39,313 nucleotides of DNA, taken from contig JAJRRY010000134.1 in assembly GCA_024279095.1 (NCBI GenBank), positions 1 through 39,313 of the forward strand, written 5' to 3'. Position numbers and translations under genes: made by a program. The notes beneath the pieces are model-generated. The model did no database searches and was not told the origin of the DNA. It saw only the letters and a program-made list of their open reading frames with translations. This document shows positions 38,541 through 39,313 of the stretch, piece by piece; positions within the stretch are counted from its first letter, which is position 1; the number at the start of each line of letters is the position of its first letter. The DNA is from Alphaproteobacteria bacterium. GTDB lineage: Bacteria; Pseudomonadota; Alphaproteobacteria; Rhizobiales; Aestuariivirgaceae.

Positions 38541-38616
38541 TGGTGCCGGTGGACGGACTTGAACCGCCGACCCACGCATTACGAATGCGTTGCTCTACCA
38601 GCTGAGCTACACCGGC
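38541..38616 (-). tRNA. tRNA-Thr (anticodon CGU)
   Basis: The minus strand folds as a complete 76-nt tRNA with encoded CCA: 7-bp acceptor GCCGGTG/CACCGGC, D arm GCTC/GAGC, anticodon stem ACGCA/TGCGT with loop TTCGTAA, and T arm GGCGG-TTCAAGT-CCGTC. The anticodon CGT reads the ACG threonine codon. Confidence 0.95.
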
Positions 38617-38659
38617 ATGGAAAGCAACAAGGCGGAAGGGCCGCCCCGTTCACGGGCGA

Positions 38660-38688
38660 GAGATACGCCGAAGCGTTCTGTTTTGCAA
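38660..38688 (-). promoter_or_regulatory. Predicted tRNA-Thr promoter
   Basis: TTGCAA, a 17-bp spacer and TATCTC on the minus strand, about 40 nt upstream of the mature tRNA 5' end. Confidence 0.5.
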
Positions 38689-38805
38689 GCCCCGCATTTG
38701 TCTCCCGGAAAATTCTTCTGCCCCTCTTTACCCGACCATCGGGAATGCCGATATCCTGGGAACGGGAGCAGAGAATCGCATCCGCATTTTCAGATGGAGA
38801 AGCCC

Positions 38806-39216
38806 ATGAAGACCCGCAAGGAACACGCCGAGGAAATCCGCAGGCTTGCCGATGAGGCCGAAGACGCAAAAGCCGCCGTGGTGGAATACGCCAGACAGAC
38901 CGCCCGCCAGGTTGCCGAAAACCCGGAACTGGGAAAAGAAGAGAAACGCTCCGCCCTGCAGGAGCTGCTGCTCGGCATCGAGGATGGCCTGAAGGAAGCA
39001 GGCATGGAGGCAAAGCTCATCCTGCTGGAGACCATGGACGCCTTCGTGTTCGTCTTCGGCGATATTCTGGAGCAAACCGCAGAAGCATTGCGCTCCTACT
39101 ACGAGGATCTGCGCAGGCTCGCTGCAAAGGCATGGGAAGCCGGCGAAGATGCCATGGCCGGACTGGAAAAACTGCTTCACTCCAAGGACCGGGAGGAAGG
39201 GGGCAGGAAGGACTGA
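38806..39216 (+). CDS. Helical protein of unknown function
   Basis: 136 residues beginning MKTRKEHAEEIRRLADEAEDAK; the ATG follows GGAG with 6-base spacing. Almost entirely charged amphipathic helix, with one more hydrophobic stretch (EAKLILLETMDAFVFVFGDILEQ) in the middle. No signal peptide and no cysteine. Not recognised; such proteins often act as phasin-like or stress-related coiled coils, but there is no motif to say so. It is convergent with fhs (7 bp apart) and divergent from tRNA-Thr. Confidence 0.65.
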   Translation: MKTRKEHAEEIRRLADEAEDAKAAVVEYARQTARQVAENPELGKEEKRSALQELLLGIEDGLKEAGMEAKLILLETMDAFVFVFGDILEQTAEALRSYYEDLRRLAAKAWEAGEDAMAGLEKLLHSKDREEGGRKD

Positions 39217-39223
39217 GGCTGTC

Positions 39224-39313
39224 TCAGAAGAGTCCCTGTACGCGCCCTTCATCATCCAGCCGGATGTCTTCGGCCGCCGGATGGCGCGGCAGGCCCGGCA
39301 TGGTCATGATCTC
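39224..39313 (-). CDS. fhs: Formate-tetrahydrofolate ligase, C-terminal fragment
   Basis: Found by translating the window edge: 29 codons plus a stop, reading EIMTMPGLPRHPAAEDIRL and ending in GRVQGLF. This matches the conserved C-terminal end of formyl-THF synthetase (EIMTMPGLPKVPAA...GLF), the enzyme that charges formate onto tetrahydrofolate. The rest of the gene lies beyond the right edge. It fits with fthC 4 kb away as another folate one-carbon enzyme. Confidence 0.85.
   Translation of the reverse strand, partial: EIMTMPGLPRHPAAEDIRLDDEGRVQGLF

Noticed and set aside
38541-38616. Attachment site of an integrated element at tRNA-Thr
   Set aside because: The tRNA is complete and no second copy of its 3' end, integrase or phage-like gene occurs in the window.

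Overview
The window reads as a chromosomal segment of a GC-rich (roughly 60-65 % by eye), sulfur-oxidising alphaproteobacterium. The alphaproteobacterial assignment rests on an Irr-type Fur regulator, a TIGR02186 protein beside a TauE/SafE permease, a DUF4164-zapA-6S RNA-fthC block with an alphaproteobacterial-looking 6S RNA, and a MotA-like/OmpA-like pair. The placement is inferred; no 16S gene is present. Genes are densely packed, and I see no insertion sequence, prophage, CRISPR array or integrase.

Region 1 (1-16.2 kb) is sulfur metabolism. On the minus strand lies the reverse dissimilatory sulfite reductase operon, dsrA-B-E-F-H-C-M-K-L, running off the left edge inside dsrL. The dsrEFH sulfur carriers and dsrL mark it as oxidative. 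DsrC, DsrE and DsrH keep their working cysteines. Facing it across a 427-bp divergent promoter region is a plus-strand operon: a TauD-like Fe(II)/2-oxoglutarate dioxygenase, two small unknown proteins, siroheme synthase cysG, and a secreted GH114-like protein. DsrAB needs siroheme, so this arrangement makes sense. Next comes a minus-strand operon of a TauE/SafE (TSUP) permease, a TIGR02186 membrane-anchored protein, a UspA protein and two tiny membrane proteins, then irr.

Region 2 (16.2-25.2 kb) is a surface polysaccharide locus: a NodU-type carbamoyltransferase, DUF5989 and SxtJ small membrane proteins and a CelD/FemAB-like acetyltransferase on the minus strand. Divergent from these are a Wzz/BY-kinase-like co-polymerase, a GT4 glycosyltransferase and a Wzx-like flippase. 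The co-polymerase has lost the Walker A lysine and the tyrosine tail, and its operon is preceded by a sigma-54-like promoter. No initiating transferase, polymerase or export porin is present.

Region 3 (25.2-39.3 kb) is mostly housekeeping: a MotA-like/OmpA-like pair, an orphan membrane protein, suhB, efp, a Sel1-repeat protein, a degenerate ThiE-like protein, transketolase, DUF4164, zapA, 6S RNA, fthC, a TIGR00282 phosphoesterase, a YebC regulator, a stand-alone LigD polymerase domain, two unknown proteins, tRNA-Thr(CGU) and the C-terminal end of formate-tetrahydrofolate ligase at the right edge.

The most interesting material is the dioxygenase/small-protein/cysG operon divergent from dsr with a palindrome over the putative dsr -35 box, the run of intercistronic hairpins in the dsr operon, and the pseudo-kinase co-polymerase. 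All identifications come from reading the translated sequence; no database search was run.
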